From assembly GCA_034112345.1 (NCBI GenBank), contig JAWUVN010000001.1:1-26976 (forward strand): a stretch of DNA of 26,976 nt. Reading direction: 5' to 3'. Origin of the DNA: Bermanella sp034112345. GTDB taxonomy: Bacteria; Pseudomonadota; Gammaproteobacteria; Pseudomonadales; Oceanobacteraceae. Of this stretch, positions 1 to 8,093 are shown piece by piece (within the stretch, counting starts at the first letter, position 1; every line of letters begins with the position of its first letter). The notes beneath the pieces are model-generated. The model was not told the origin of the DNA and searched no databases. It saw nothing but the letters and a program-made list of their open reading frames with translations. The position numbers were made by a program, and so were the translations under genes.

Positions 1-481
1 AGTGTCCAGTGCAGTTAACTTCATTATTGGCTTGCCGCGAAATGGTTTCATTAAAACGCCGCATAAACAAGCTGAAATCACGAAAAACTTCACGCCATAT
101 CTAAATAAATTCATCCAGTTTTAATAGTTCTGCCGATGAAAATCTAGGGTCGGTTAAATAACGTTGGCTCAACGCATTGCCGTTGTACAGGGTGTGCCAG
201 CGTGCAATCACTTCATCTCTAGACCAAGAGTCTGCTTTGTTTTTGTTAACATGCAATACGATATGGTAATGATTAGACATAATGGCGTAAGCGGCAATGT
301 CGATAGAAAACGTATCAACTTGTTTAAACATTTCATTTTCTAACCATTCTCTACGGTGTTCGTAACTGGTTTGAGAGTTATGATCATATCCACACAGAAA
401 TGCTCTACGGACACAGCGAGAAACGCAGTGGTAGTAAGGGGTAGCATCTAAAGAAACTTGTTCCTTCCGTGCTTTAGGCAT
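1..481 (-). pseudogene. IS200-like / REP-associated tyrosine transposase, interrupted by an amber codon and cut by the window edge
   Basis: The N-terminal 126 residues match the Y1 (HUH) transposase family found as single-copy REP-associated transposases: an opening with Tyr-Tyr-His-Cys-Val-Ser-Arg, then the metal-binding HUH motif in MSNHYHIVLHV near residue 70. Translation stops at a TAG at 101-103, but the same frame stays open from 100 to 2 and continues with family-typical sequence (WREVFRDFS, LFMRRFNE, then RQANNEVNCTG). The family is usually about 300 residues, so the amber codon removes the region holding the catalytic tyrosine. What I see is an intact frame with one nonsense codon; that the element is dead is inference, because readthrough or a suppressor tRNA cannot be excluded. 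The gene runs off the left end of the window. The start ATG at 479-481 fits the family N-terminus. Confidence 0.8.
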
Positions 482-572
482 TTCGCATTCCTAGTAATAA
501 TTAACCTTAATAGGGTGATGGATTTTTATGCAGGATGCCATACGAAAAGAGTATGGAAGTTCTCATGCTTTT

Positions 573-653
573 CTCTTAACATGACTGTCTTATTAGCCGA
601 GGCTCTTAATATGACTGTCTTATTAGCCCGGTCCGGTCTTTATTAGCCCGGTC
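573..653 (+). repeat. Tandem 30-bp repeat, two copies plus a partial third
   Basis: Units 573-602 and 603-632 share CTCTTAA(C/T)ATGACTGTCT followed by TATTAGCC with few mismatches. A third partial copy, with GTCT, TTATTAGCCC and GGTC, ends at 653. The array sits about 90 bases upstream of the transposase start codon. REP-associated transposases act on short repeated extragenic sequences, so these could be part of the element's recognition sequence. That link is inference; no clear hairpin is visible in the unit. Confidence 0.6.
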
Positions 654-754
654 TGCATTGGAGGTTAGGTGGAGATGCCATCCATGTAGCTGATGGTGTT
701 AATATCAACATAATAATCAACGGCACTATTAAAGGCGGAGACACCAGTAATTAA
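647..754 (+). pseudogene. Possible C-terminal remnant of a beta-helix / autotransporter-like surface protein
   Basis: A frame open from 647 to the TAA at 752-754, with no start codon, encodes about 35 residues including GGDAIHVADGVNIN and then INGTIKGGD. Alternating Gly/Asp/Asn turns and Ile/Val strands of this kind are typical of right-handed beta-helix passengers. It begins directly at the end of the tandem repeat, as expected if a longer gene was truncated there. The stretch is short, so chance resemblance is quite possible. Confidence 0.25.
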
Positions 755-980
755 GGCCTAATAATACCAGCCAAAGAAAAAATTATGATTAAGAAGTTAT
801 TCATTAGTTTTTACTGATGTGCTAAAAATAAATCGTGCAGAATCAATCGATTATAAAAATAAGAACGTTAAATATCTAGAATTGGCAATTTAGGCAATAC
901 CGCGCATGCACACGATTAAAATCGTTAAGCCTACCTATAGACGTCTCTCTACAGTTCGCCATTAATTGGAAGTATAAAAC

Positions 981-1646
981 ATGAAACGATCACTCATTGC
1001 ATTATCTGTATTGCTGAACATTGCACTTGTCATATTTTCTATTTGGATAGTTAATCTTCTTGGAAGTTTTTTGAATGGACTTCCAACCCGTGTGAATGAT
1101 CAATACAATTTACTTTCCAATCATACAGCAGAGGTGGTTTTTTTAGGTGACAGCATCACTTTTGGAGGCATTTGGCACGAATGGTTTCCTAATGTTGATG
1201 TGGTTAACCGAGGTATAGGCGGCGATACAACGCAAATGGTGCTAGATCGTTTTGAGCAGGTAATAAGTCTTAAACCTAAGAAACTCTTTATAATGATTGG
1301 AGTGAACGATTTGAATAAAGGCTTAGGATCTGAAGTCGCGGTGGCTAATTACGATGTGTTATTTAACATCATTGATGTGAAATTACCTGATACAAATATT
1401 TATATACAAAGTGTTTTACCTGTTAATGATGATTGGAATTTTACTGATAATGCCGATATCCCAATTCTCAATGCGTCTCTTAAAAAACATGCGGCGAAAC
1501 GTGGTTATACTTATATTGATTTACACAGCAAGTTTTCAGATTCAAACGGCTTGCTTATTCAAGACCTGAGCAGTGACGGGATTCATTTATTGGGGAAGGG
1601 TTATGCTCTTTGGCATAATGAGATTTTTGATTTTATTCATAATTAA
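981..1646 (+). CDS. Membrane-anchored SGNH/GDSL-family hydrolase
   Basis: This 221-residue protein has an N-terminal hydrophobic segment (about residues 5-30) that looks like an uncleaved anchor or signal peptide. An SGNH-hydrolase domain follows, probably facing the periplasm. The four conserved blocks are visible: the nucleophile in VFLGDSITFGG (Ser58), the oxyanion glycine in NRGIGGDT (Gly78-80), Asn109 in GVNDLNKG, and Asp199/His202 in SDGIHLLGKGY. The family cleaves ester bonds in acyl groups, such as O-acetyl groups on sugars or lysophospholipids; the substrate cannot be read from this sequence. The length suits a single-domain member. The start is supported by a GGAAG about 10 bases upstream. 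It appears to be monocistronic, with a short hairpin at 1691-1706 behind it. Confidence 0.85.
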   Translation: MKRSLIALSVLLNIALVIFSIWIVNLLGSFLNGLPTRVNDQYNLLSNHTAEVVFLGDSITFGGIWHEWFPNVDVVNRGIGGDTTQMVLDRFEQVISLKPKKLFIMIGVNDLNKGLGSEVAVANYDVLFNIIDVKLPDTNIYIQSVLPVNDDWNFTDNADIPILNASLKKHAAKRGYTYIDLHSKFSDSNGLLIQDLSSDGIHLLGKGYALWHNEIFDFIHN

Positions 1647-1690
1647 GAAACCGTTAAGCATTCAATCAGCTAGTTCTTCACTTTTGGTAT

Positions 1691-1712
1691 GACGACTGTT
1701 GTCGTCTTATCA
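1691..1712 (+). terminator. Weak candidate terminator behind the SGNH hydrolase
   Basis: GACGAC (1691-1696) and GTCGTC (1701-1706) form a 6-bp stem with a TGTT loop, followed by TTATCAATTTT. The stem is short and the T-run is interrupted. Confidence 0.35.
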
Positions 1713-1955
1713 ATTTTATTCTAGTCATGTAGCGAAAAAATGCTTCGTTGCTAGAAGTGTCATTGGTTGTGTTATTTAAATACAGTTTTGAGTATTTCAC
1801 TTGGTGGGTAACCAGTTGGTTGCTCAGGCTGGTGATAAAAATAAAGTCTCAGTTCTTGCTGATACAATCGGTTTCTTTTAGTTGTCCTTATCGCCTCTAA
1901 ATATTCTCCATTATAGATAGCCCTATCAGTGGGATTACCTAAAATAGGTAGGCAT

Positions 1956-1983
1956 AAAAAAGACGCCAAAAGGCGTCTTTTTT
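1956..1983 (-). terminator. Bidirectional rho-independent terminator of the RND operon
   Basis: A-rich arm plus GACGCC (1956-1967), loop AAAA (1968-1971), and GGCGTC plus T-run (1972-1983) form a 12-bp stem flanked by A and T tracts on both sides. It lies 25 bases past the stop of the efflux pump gene and can end transcripts from either direction. Confidence 0.9.
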
Positions 1984-2007
1984 ATTGTTTAACTATCTTT
2001 TTAAAGT

Positions 2008-5000
2008 CTAAGTTTTGATTTTATAGTCTTTAGCTAAAAGCATATAAAACGCAGGAACAATAAACAAAGTAAGCAGGGTGCCAACAGACATACCACCTAC
2101 GATAACCCAGCCAATTTGTTCGCGGCTTTCTGCGCCTGCCCCTGTCGCCAAGGCCAGTGGGATGGCTCCTAATACCATGGCTGCGGTCGTCATTAATATC
2201 GGGCGTAAACGCATAGATGCAGCGTCGATAACGGCTTTTAATTTATCTGTGCCTTGTTCTTGCAGCTGATTCGCAAATTCAACAATTAAAATGCCGTGTT
2301 TGGTGATTAAACCCACCAAGGTCAGCAAACCAATTTGGCTATATACATTGGCTGTGCCGCCGCTTAACCATAATGCAATTACCGCACCTAGCAAAGCTGG
2401 TGGTACTGAGAACATAATGATTAACGGGCTTTTAAAGCTTTCAAACTGCGCGGCCAATACCAGGTAAATAAACAGCAGGGCCAGAATAAAGGTTTGTATT
2501 AAACCGGCACCCGATTCTTTAAATTCACGAGTTTGCCCTGAGTAGTCAACCATCACAGGAATGTTCATTTCTAGCGATAATGTATCAATGGCATCTTCAA
2601 TAAAGGCTAAGCCGGTTTCAACATCCACACCTGGTGCAAGACCCGCTTGTACAATGGCTGATTTCAGTTTGTTAAAGTGGTTAAGCTCTTTAGGTGCAAT
2701 GCTTTCACTTACGGTGACAATATTTGACAGTGGAATCATGCTACCGCCATTACCACGTACATAAATCTGGCTAATGTCTTGTGGGTTGGCTCGGCTTTCT
2801 TCTTCTACTTGAAGAATTACGTCGTATTGTTCTGTGCCTTTTTTGTAGCGTGTCACTTCACGGCCCGCCATCATGGTTTCTAATGTGGTGCCCAGTTCAG
2901 AAACCGTTACGCCTAAGTCAGCGGCTTTATCGCGATCAACTGAAATATCCAATTGTGGTTTATTCAGTTTCAAGTCTACGTCTGGCTGAGTAAATAGCCC
3001 TGCTGTATACACCTTGCCCATTAGAGCTTGAGTAAACTTATTCAGTTGCTCGTACCCTTGTGTGGTTTGAATCACCACTTCAATGGGTCTAGAAATAATG
3101 CTTTGACCTAATGACGGTGGCAGCATAGGAAACGACATTACACCCGGAATGCCCGCAAACATTGGGCCCATAATCGAATTAGCAATGGCTTGGGTAGAGC
3201 GATCACGGTCTTCCCAGTCATGAACTTTTAAGAACGAAATACTGTTGGTTGAAGCTGGAAAGCCCGTAATCATAAAGTAACGATCTTTTTCTGGGATGCC
3301 TTCGTACACGTTTTCAATTTGTTTAGAATAACGGTCTACGTAGGCGGTACTTGAACCTTCAGGTGCAATGGCAAAGCCAATGATAAAGCCACGGTCTTCT
3401 ACTGGTGCCAATTCACTTGGAAGGTACTTGTATAAAACACCTAGGCCAACAACGGTGAGTAGTGCAACGCCCGCCACCCATTTTGTTTTGCCTAGCGCTT
3501 TTGATAAAAGGTTTTTGTAGAAGTTGGTTAACCCATTTAAAACTTCTTCGCCTTTTAAATAAAAGTTACTTGGGTTCTTTTCATGCCTTAATAGCTTTGA
3601 TGCCATCATGGGCGCTAACGTTAAGGCCACAAATCCAGATACGATCACGGCACCAGCAAGGGTAAGTGCAAACTCGGTAAACAATTTACCGGTACGACCC
3701 GGCGTAAAGGCAACTGGCGCAAATACCGCTGCTAGGGTAAAGGTCATGGCGATTACCGCGAATGCAATTTCACGCATGCCTTTATAGGCGGCTTGCATGG
3801 GTTCCATGCCTTCTTCTATATAGCGATATATGTTTTCCAATACCACAATGGCATCATCTACCACCAGTCCTACAGCCAGTACTAAGGCTAAAAGGGTTAA
3901 GGTATTAATACTGAAACCAAATAGCAGCATTAAGCTGAATACACCAATCAATGAAACCGGAATGGTCATTAATGGAATCAATGTGGCGCGTAAGTTTCTT
4001 AAGAATAAAAAGATAACCACAACCACTAATGCAATGGCTTCAAAAATGGTGGTGAATACCGAATCGATGGATCGTGAGATAAACACTGAAGAGTCGTAGG
4101 CAATTTCTACTTTCATGCCTTCAGGTAGTGCCGCACGAATATCAGGTAAACGCCCTTGAATGCCGTCGCTTACGGAAAGAGGGTTAGCGGTAGATTGTTT
4201 AACCACACCCAGTGCAACCGCGCCTTTTTGATTAAAGCGTGATATCACTCGTTCACTTTTGGCACCTTGTTCTACTCTTGCTACATCTTTAAGGCGAACC
4301 AAGTAATTATTATTCTTACGGATAATTATGTTTTCGAATTCAACTTCACGATTCAAATCGGTTTTTGTTAAAACCGTAAATTCACGCTCAACACTTTCAA
4401 TTCGACCAGCAGGCACTTCGATGTTTTGTTGGCGTAATGCCAATTCAACTTCTTGTGCGGTGATGTTGTAAGCGGCCATTTTATTGCTGTTTAGCCAGAT
4501 ACGCATGGCGTATTCACGTTCGCCGGCCAAAATTACATTAGCCACACCAGGAACCGTTTGTAACGGATCTTTTACTTGTCGGTCTGCGTATTCGGTTACG
4601 TCTAGCGCAGAATGTCGATCACTTGAAAACGCCATCCATATAATGGGCTGAGCATCGGCTTCAACTTTAGAAACAATGGGTTCTTCAATGCCAGAAGGCA
4701 GTTGACCACGCACACGGCCAACACGATCACGAACATCGTTGGCGGCACTATCGGCATCTCGATCTAGCTTAAAGTAAACCGTAATTTGTGATTTTTCAGA
4801 ACTGTTCTTTGAAACAAGGTAGTCAATGCCTTCAACACCGGATAGGGAGTCTTCTAAGATTTGTGCTACTTGAGACTCCATAATGGAGGCGTTGGCACCT
4901 ATATAAAGAGTCTCAACGGTTACAACTGGTACGTCAATATTTGGGTATTCTCGAACGGTTAACCGTTCAAACGCAATCACCCCAAGTAATACCACCAGTA

Positions 5001-5055
5001 TGTTTAATACCGAGGCAAATACTGGGCGTTTAATGCTTATATCAGAAAGATTCAT
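2008..5055 (-). CDS. RND multidrug efflux pump, inner-membrane permease (HAE-1 type)
   Basis: This 1015-residue proton-driven exporter has the AcrB/MexB-type organisation: N-terminal ISIKRPVFASVLNIL helix, large periplasmic loops after TM1 and TM7, and twelve TM helices. Proton-relay residues are present as Asp400-Asp401 in GLVVDDAIVVLENIYRYIEEG-like TM4 and Lys919 in the TM10 motif ITKHGILIVEFAN. The length is slightly under the roughly 1030-1050 usual for AcrB but normal for related marine pumps. It starts 8 bases after the adaptor gene's stop, with AGGTG as ribosome-binding site, so the two genes form an operon. No outer-membrane factor gene is adjacent, so a TolC encoded elsewhere is presumably used. 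Drug specificity is not deducible. Confidence 0.95.
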   Translation of the reverse strand: MNLSDISIKRPVFASVLNILVVLLGVIAFERLTVREYPNIDVPVVTVETLYIGANASIMESQVAQILEDSLSGVEGIDYLVSKNSSEKSQITVYFKLDRDADSAANDVRDRVGRVRGQLPSGIEEPIVSKVEADAQPIIWMAFSSDRHSALDVTEYADRQVKDPLQTVPGVANVILAGEREYAMRIWLNSNKMAAYNITAQEVELALRQQNIEVPAGRIESVEREFTVLTKTDLNREVEFENIIIRKNNNYLVRLKDVARVEQGAKSERVISRFNQKGAVALGVVKQSTANPLSVSDGIQGRLPDIRAALPEGMKVEIAYDSSVFISRSIDSVFTTIFEAIALVVVVIFLFLRNLRATLIPLMTIPVSLIGVFSLMLLFGFSINTLTLLALVLAVGLVVDDAIVVLENIYRYIEEGMEPMQAAYKGMREIAFAVIAMTFTLAAVFAPVAFTPGRTGKLFTEFALTLAGAVIVSGFVALTLAPMMASKLLRHEKNPSNFYLKGEEVLNGLTNFYKNLLSKALGKTKWVAGVALLTVVGLGVLYKYLPSELAPVEDRGFIIGFAIAPEGSSTAYVDRYSKQIENVYEGIPEKDRYFMITGFPASTNSISFLKVHDWEDRDRSTQAIANSIMGPMFAGIPGVMSFPMLPPSLGQSIISRPIEVVIQTTQGYEQLNKFTQALMGKVYTAGLFTQPDVDLKLNKPQLDISVDRDKAADLGVTVSELGTTLETMMAGREVTRYKKGTEQYDVILQVEEESRANPQDISQIYVRGNGGSMIPLSNIVTVSESIAPKELNHFNKLKSAIVQAGLAPGVDVETGLAFIEDAIDTLSLEMNIPVMVDYSGQTREFKESGAGLIQTFILALLFIYLVLAAQFESFKSPLIIMFSVPPALLGAVIALWLSGGTANVYSQIGLLTLVGLITKHGILIVEFANQLQEQGTDKLKAVIDAASMRLRPILMTTAAMVLGAIPLALATGAGAESREQIGWVIVGGMSVGTLLTLFIVPAFYMLLAKDYKIKT

Positions 5056-5063
5056 GTGTGCAC

Positions 5064-6107
5064 CTACTGATTACTGGCTTGTAGCATTTCAGGAAACAAG
5101 GGTGTGACAGGCGCGCCTGAGCGTAATTTCATTTGGCCTGCAATTATCACAACGTCGCCAGCGATTACGCCTGATACCAATTCAACTTCGGCTTTTCTGC
5201 GCTGTCCAATTGTCACGGGTACTTGTACTACTTTACCTTCAACCACTTTCATTATGTGGTATTGCTGACCTTGTGGAATCAAAGCTTGTTCGGGCACTAA
5301 GATTGCACTTTCGTTTTTGCTAACCTCAAGTATTACGTTGGCAAATAAACCTGGGCGTAATTCAAGTGATGCATTTTGAATCACGGCTCTTACCATCAGG
5401 CTGCGGGTTTGTTCGTTTAGTGCTGGGGCAATTGCAGATACAACCCCTTGATAGGTTTTACCTGGAAAAGCAGGGGTGCTGATGGTGATGTTTTGCCCTA
5501 GTTTTACTTGGCTTAGGTAGGTTTCTGGTAATGCAAAATCAAATTTAAGCGTCGTCAATTCAACTAGGCGAACAAGATCTTGGCCTGCGTTCACGTAATC
5601 ACCAATCCCTAGGTCGTGTAAACCAATCATGCCTTTAAATGGCGCCTTTATCGTCAGCTTGTCTAATTGGGCTTGAGCGTATTCGGCTTGAGATTGGTTA
5701 ATGCTTACGTTAGCAGCGGCTGAGTCTAAATCGGTTTCGCTGGCAACCTTTTGCTTAAACAGCTTTTGCATGCGTTTGTATTCAGTATTACTGAGTTTAA
5801 CGCGGGCACGGGCTTCTTTTAGTTGGGCTTTTTGTGTGCTGTTATCTAACTGAAATAATGCCGTTTGGCTGTTTACTTGTGTACCGTCTTCAAAGCTTAT
5901 GGCTTTAATTCGCCCTGAAACTTCAGGAGATAAGATAACCGATTGGTTGGCTTTTAAGTTACCAATAGAATTAATGGTTTGATAAAGGGTTTCATGTTGA
6001 ACCTTAATAACCTCGGCAGGTAGCCCACCTTGAGCCATTACACCCATTGAAAGCAATGTGAGCAGCGCAATGAAGCTGGCTTTAAATATGCTATTTAAGC
6101 GTTTCAT
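5064..6107 (-). CDS. RND efflux periplasmic adaptor (membrane fusion protein)
   Basis: This 347-residue protein starts with a signal peptide (hydrophobic stretch about 8-24 ending MGVMAQG) without a lipobox cysteine. It continues with the adaptor layout: barrel-sandwich half (GNLKANQSVILSPEVSG), alpha-helical hairpin with heptads (about 105-150), second sandwich half (IKAPFKGMIGLHDLGIGDYV), beta-barrel (DFALPETYLSQVKLGQ) and a membrane-proximal domain (LVPEQALIPQGQ). It links the inner-membrane pump to an outer-membrane channel. It is the first gene of the operon, with AGGGATG as Shine-Dalgarno ahead of the ATG at 6105-6107. No TetR-type regulator gene is adjacent. Confidence 0.93.
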   Translation of the reverse strand: MKRLNSIFKASFIALLTLLSMGVMAQGGLPAEVIKVQHETLYQTINSIGNLKANQSVILSPEVSGRIKAISFEDGTQVNSQTALFQLDNSTQKAQLKEARARVKLSNTEYKRMQKLFKQKVASETDLDSAAANVSINQSQAEYAQAQLDKLTIKAPFKGMIGLHDLGIGDYVNAGQDLVRLVELTTLKFDFALPETYLSQVKLGQNITISTPAFPGKTYQGVVSAIAPALNEQTRSLMVRAVIQNASLELRPGLFANVILEVSKNESAILVPEQALIPQGQQYHIMKVVEGKVVQVPVTIGQRRKAEVELVSGVIAGDVVIIAGQMKLRSGAPVTPLFPEMLQASNQ

Positions 6108-6414
6108 AATTCATCCCTAGTCTAAAATCGCCACCATAATAAGCCTGAAATGAAAAAACTGCATGCAGAGTTTTCGAAAATGATTGTTGCGCATACTGAA
6201 CAAACGATTAGATATTAAAGCTATTGATTTAAAAATTAGATTGTGCACAAGATTAAATTTCATGACTGAAAATAAGGGGTTGTAACAGAGAATGCCAGCC
6301 AGCCTGCATGAGGCTTAGAGATATGGGCGCTAGCTAATTAATCATATAGATACGAGGGTGAGAATTATTGTTTTAGATGGCAAAAACGATTCAATTCGTT
6401 TCACGCTGATGCCT

Positions 6415-6480
6415 AGGAACAGGAACAGGAACAGGAACAGGAACAGGAACAGGAACAGGAACAGGAACAGGAACAGGAAT
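6415..6480 (+). repeat. Hexanucleotide microsatellite (AGGAAC)11
   Basis: Ten perfect AGGAAC units run from 6415 to 6474, and an eleventh, AGGAAT, ends at 6480. The tract is non-coding and ends about 300 bases upstream of the RND adaptor start. Such tracts gain and lose units by slipped-strand mispairing, and a change of 6 bp alters spacing by about half a helical turn. Confidence 0.97.
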
Positions 6481-6489
6481 AAAGAGAAT

Positions 6490-6514
6490 GACCCTTAAGT
6501 ATGAGTTAAGGGTC
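6490..6514 (-). terminator. Inverted repeat, possible terminator of the NnrS transcript
   Basis: GACCCTTAA (6490-6498) and TTAAGGGTC (6506-6514) form a perfect 9-bp stem with a 7-base loop, about 90 bases past the NnrS stop. On the minus strand the following bases are only moderately T-rich (ATTCTCTTTATT). It could therefore be a poor terminator or a protein-binding palindrome. Confidence 0.4.
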
Positions 6515-6605
6515 TTAATAGGTTGATGTTACCAGCGCTGTTTGGGTTCATGCATGATCAAGTGAAGGAAAGGCCCTTGCTAATAGACTGATACAAGCGA
6601 AGTGA

Positions 6606-7805
6606 CTATTTACCATCAGGCCTTGGAGTTAGCCAAATAACAGCAAAACGAATAAAGATTAATAAGCTGCTGCAAGCCGCTAATATTGCACTTAGCATAA
6701 TCAATTGCATGCTTAGCCCAAATACCGCAATGAATAAAGTACGCACCAGTAGGCTGATAGTTAATAATGCAAAGGCCGTTATTATCACCTTATCATGCAC
6801 GATCACTCGCCCGGTATGACCCAAGCTTACTCTTGATACCATGGATAAAATCAACCCCATTACGCCGCCAATGGCCAGAATGTGGATGGGGATCGAGCCT
6901 AGGTCAATCCAGTTTTTTAACACTGGTGTTAATGCTAATACTAAAAATCCTAAAGGCAATGCCCCGTAAAACAACCAAAGAGACCAAAGCATGGGTTGCT
7001 GCCAAATGTCTCTGTGGTGCCATAATTTCAAACGCATACTATGGGCAATGAATAAGAGAGCTGCACAGCTGGCGGTTAGGGTTCTGGTAATAACATTATC
7101 AGCAAGTATGTTGGCTGTTAATAAGTAGATAATTACCAGTAACACTAAAGGAATGGTCGCTGCTAGAAACACGGATTTAGATTCGCTGGGCAATTTAACG
7201 CCTAGTTTGTTTGCGGTAAAAAATGGAATTACGCGACCACCAATCATGGTAATCATGATCACAATTAATAGCACGTTAGCATGCAGTAATGGGCTAGGGA
7301 CTATGCCGTGGGTATCTATCTGATATAACAAGGCGCAATCAAATAGTGCAAATAGCACTAAAATTACAGGGGCAAAAATATTACGCCACATGCGTTTTTG
7401 AATAATCGGGCGGGCAATAAACAAGGCCGCTAATAGCGGCACAATAATTTGCGAAGTTAGAACCACTGCAAACGGTAGATCGTTGCCATACGCCATAACC
7501 CCTCGTGCAAATAGCCAAAGTAACCATAAGATAAACAAGCCAGTTGGAGGCGCAGTTTCTAATCCGGTCCAATTTCGCGCAGCCGTTAATAAAAAGCCCA
7601 TAATAATGGCCAATGCAAACCCCGTAATTAGTTCATGAGGGTGCCAGAATAAAAAACCACCAAAGGGGTTAAAGTGCGTGGTAATGATGCTTTGAGCATC
7701 GGGTTGCCAAAAGGCTGCCCAAACAAATAACGCCAGTGCAGAAAATAAGATACCGGATGCAAAAAAGGGTCTGAATCCCACAGAAAAGAAAGCTGAGCGC
7801 ATCAT
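6606..7805 (-). CDS. nnrS: NnrS family protein (haem/copper membrane protein of nitric-oxide stress)
   Basis: This 399-residue, strongly hydrophobic protein has about twelve predicted TM helices. Hallmarks of the family are visible: GFRPFF near residue 10, the His-rich FWHPHELITGFA (His55, His57), FLLTAARNWTG (about 71-81), and MIGGRVIPFFTANK in the middle. NnrS proteins are haem- and copper-containing inner-membrane proteins that relieve nitrosative stress, often under NO- or oxygen-responsive regulators. Length and motifs match the family. The gene stands alone on the minus strand, divergent from a cytochrome b561 gene 288 bases away. A weak FNR/DNR-like match (TTGAT, 4 bases, GTTAA) lies at 7903-7916, but with mismatches. 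A TAGGAG-like ribosome-binding site precedes the ATG at 7803-7805. Confidence 0.93.
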   Translation of the reverse strand: MMRSAFFSVGFRPFFASGILFSALALFVWAAFWQPDAQSIITTHFNPFGGFLFWHPHELITGFALAIIMGFLLTAARNWTGLETAPPTGLFILWLLWLFARGVMAYGNDLPFAVVLTSQIIVPLLAALFIARPIIQKRMWRNIFAPVILVLFALFDCALLYQIDTHGIVPSPLLHANVLLIVIMITMIGGRVIPFFTANKLGVKLPSESKSVFLAATIPLVLLVIIYLLTANILADNVITRTLTASCAALLFIAHSMRLKLWHHRDIWQQPMLWSLWLFYGALPLGFLVLALTPVLKNWIDLGSIPIHILAIGGVMGLILSMVSRVSLGHTGRVIVHDKVIITAFALLTISLLVRTLFIAVFGLSMQLIMLSAILAACSSLLIFIRFAVIWLTPRPDGK

Positions 7806-7959
7806 GGGAAACTCCTAAAATAATATGGGTTCATAGTAGCAAAGAGAGGAATAGAAGGCTTGATTAGACTTCGTATTTTAGTGATTCAAAGTGGGTATGT
7901 TCTTGATGTTTGTTAAGCGGTTGCGTTATTGGGGCTAGATTGTGAAATAGACGTGTTTT

Positions 7960-7988
7960 TTGATCGTTAGGGTAGAGTTTGTTATTAT
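7960..7988 (+). promoter_or_regulatory. Sigma-70-like promoter for the cytochrome b561 gene
   Basis: TTGATC (7960-7965) and TATTAT (7983-7988) are separated by exactly 17 bases, which predicts a start near 7995 and a leader of about 100 bases. The leader would contain two hairpins, including the long inverted repeat at 8044-8085. Confidence 0.55.
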
Positions 7989-8043
7989 GCGCCACTCAGG
8001 CAAGCAGGTTGCCATAGCCCTAAATTTTGGTGGTTTCAGAGTC

Positions 8044-8085
8044 TAATCTAACGTGCTAATTCGTAGAATTGGCACATGTAGATTA
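8044..8085 (+). promoter_or_regulatory. 20-bp imperfect inverted repeat just ahead of the cytochrome b561 start
   Basis: The left arm, TAATCTA with GTGC and AATTC (8044-8062), mirrors the right arm GAATT, GCAC and TAGATTA (8066-8085) across a 3-base loop, with few mismatches. It ends 8 bases before the ATG at 8094 and abuts the AAAGAA ribosome-binding region. It could be an operator for a dimeric repressor or an mRNA hairpin limiting translation; it has no T-run, so it is not a terminator. Confidence 0.6.
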
Positions 8086-8093
8086 AAGAAATC

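Larger units (their letters stand above)
482..980. other. Intergenic region with repeats and a possible gene remnant
   Basis: About 500 bases lie between the divergent transposase pseudogene and the SGNH hydrolase gene. It holds a short tandem repeat (573-653) and a stop-terminated open stretch resembling the end of a beta-helix protein (647-754). The rest (about 755-965) is AT-rich and I see no gene in it. A Shine-Dalgarno-like GGAAG lies just ahead of the ATG at 981. Confidence 0.5.
1647..2007. other. Convergent intergenic region
   Basis: This stretch lies between the ends of the SGNH hydrolase (plus) and the RND pump (minus). Apart from a weak hairpin (1691-1706) and a strong bidirectional terminator (1956-1983), I see nothing I can support. 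A 65-codon minus-strand open frame at 1772-1969 begins inside the terminator and has no ribosome-binding site, so I do not call it. Confidence 0.6.
6108..6605. other. Intergenic region upstream of the RND operon with a hexanucleotide tract
   Basis: About 500 bases lie between the 3' end of the NnrS gene and the 5' end of the RND adaptor gene, both on the minus strand. The region must hold the efflux operon's promoter and any operator, but I could not single out a convincing -35/-10 pair. It contains an 11-unit hexanucleotide repeat (6415-6480) and a 9-bp inverted repeat (6490-6514). No gene is seen. Confidence 0.6.

Noticed and set aside
458..646. 62-codon plus-strand open frame near the left edge
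   Set aside because: It overlaps the transposase start and the tandem repeat; its C-terminus is only the translated repeat.
1772..1969. 65-codon minus-strand open frame between the SGNH hydrolase and RND pump
   Set aside because: It starts inside the terminator hairpin, has no ribosome-binding site and shows no recognisable sequence.
6415..6480. Hexanucleotide tract as a coding Asn/Arg or Gly/Thr repeat
   Set aside because: No start, stop context or homologous protein surrounds it in any frame.
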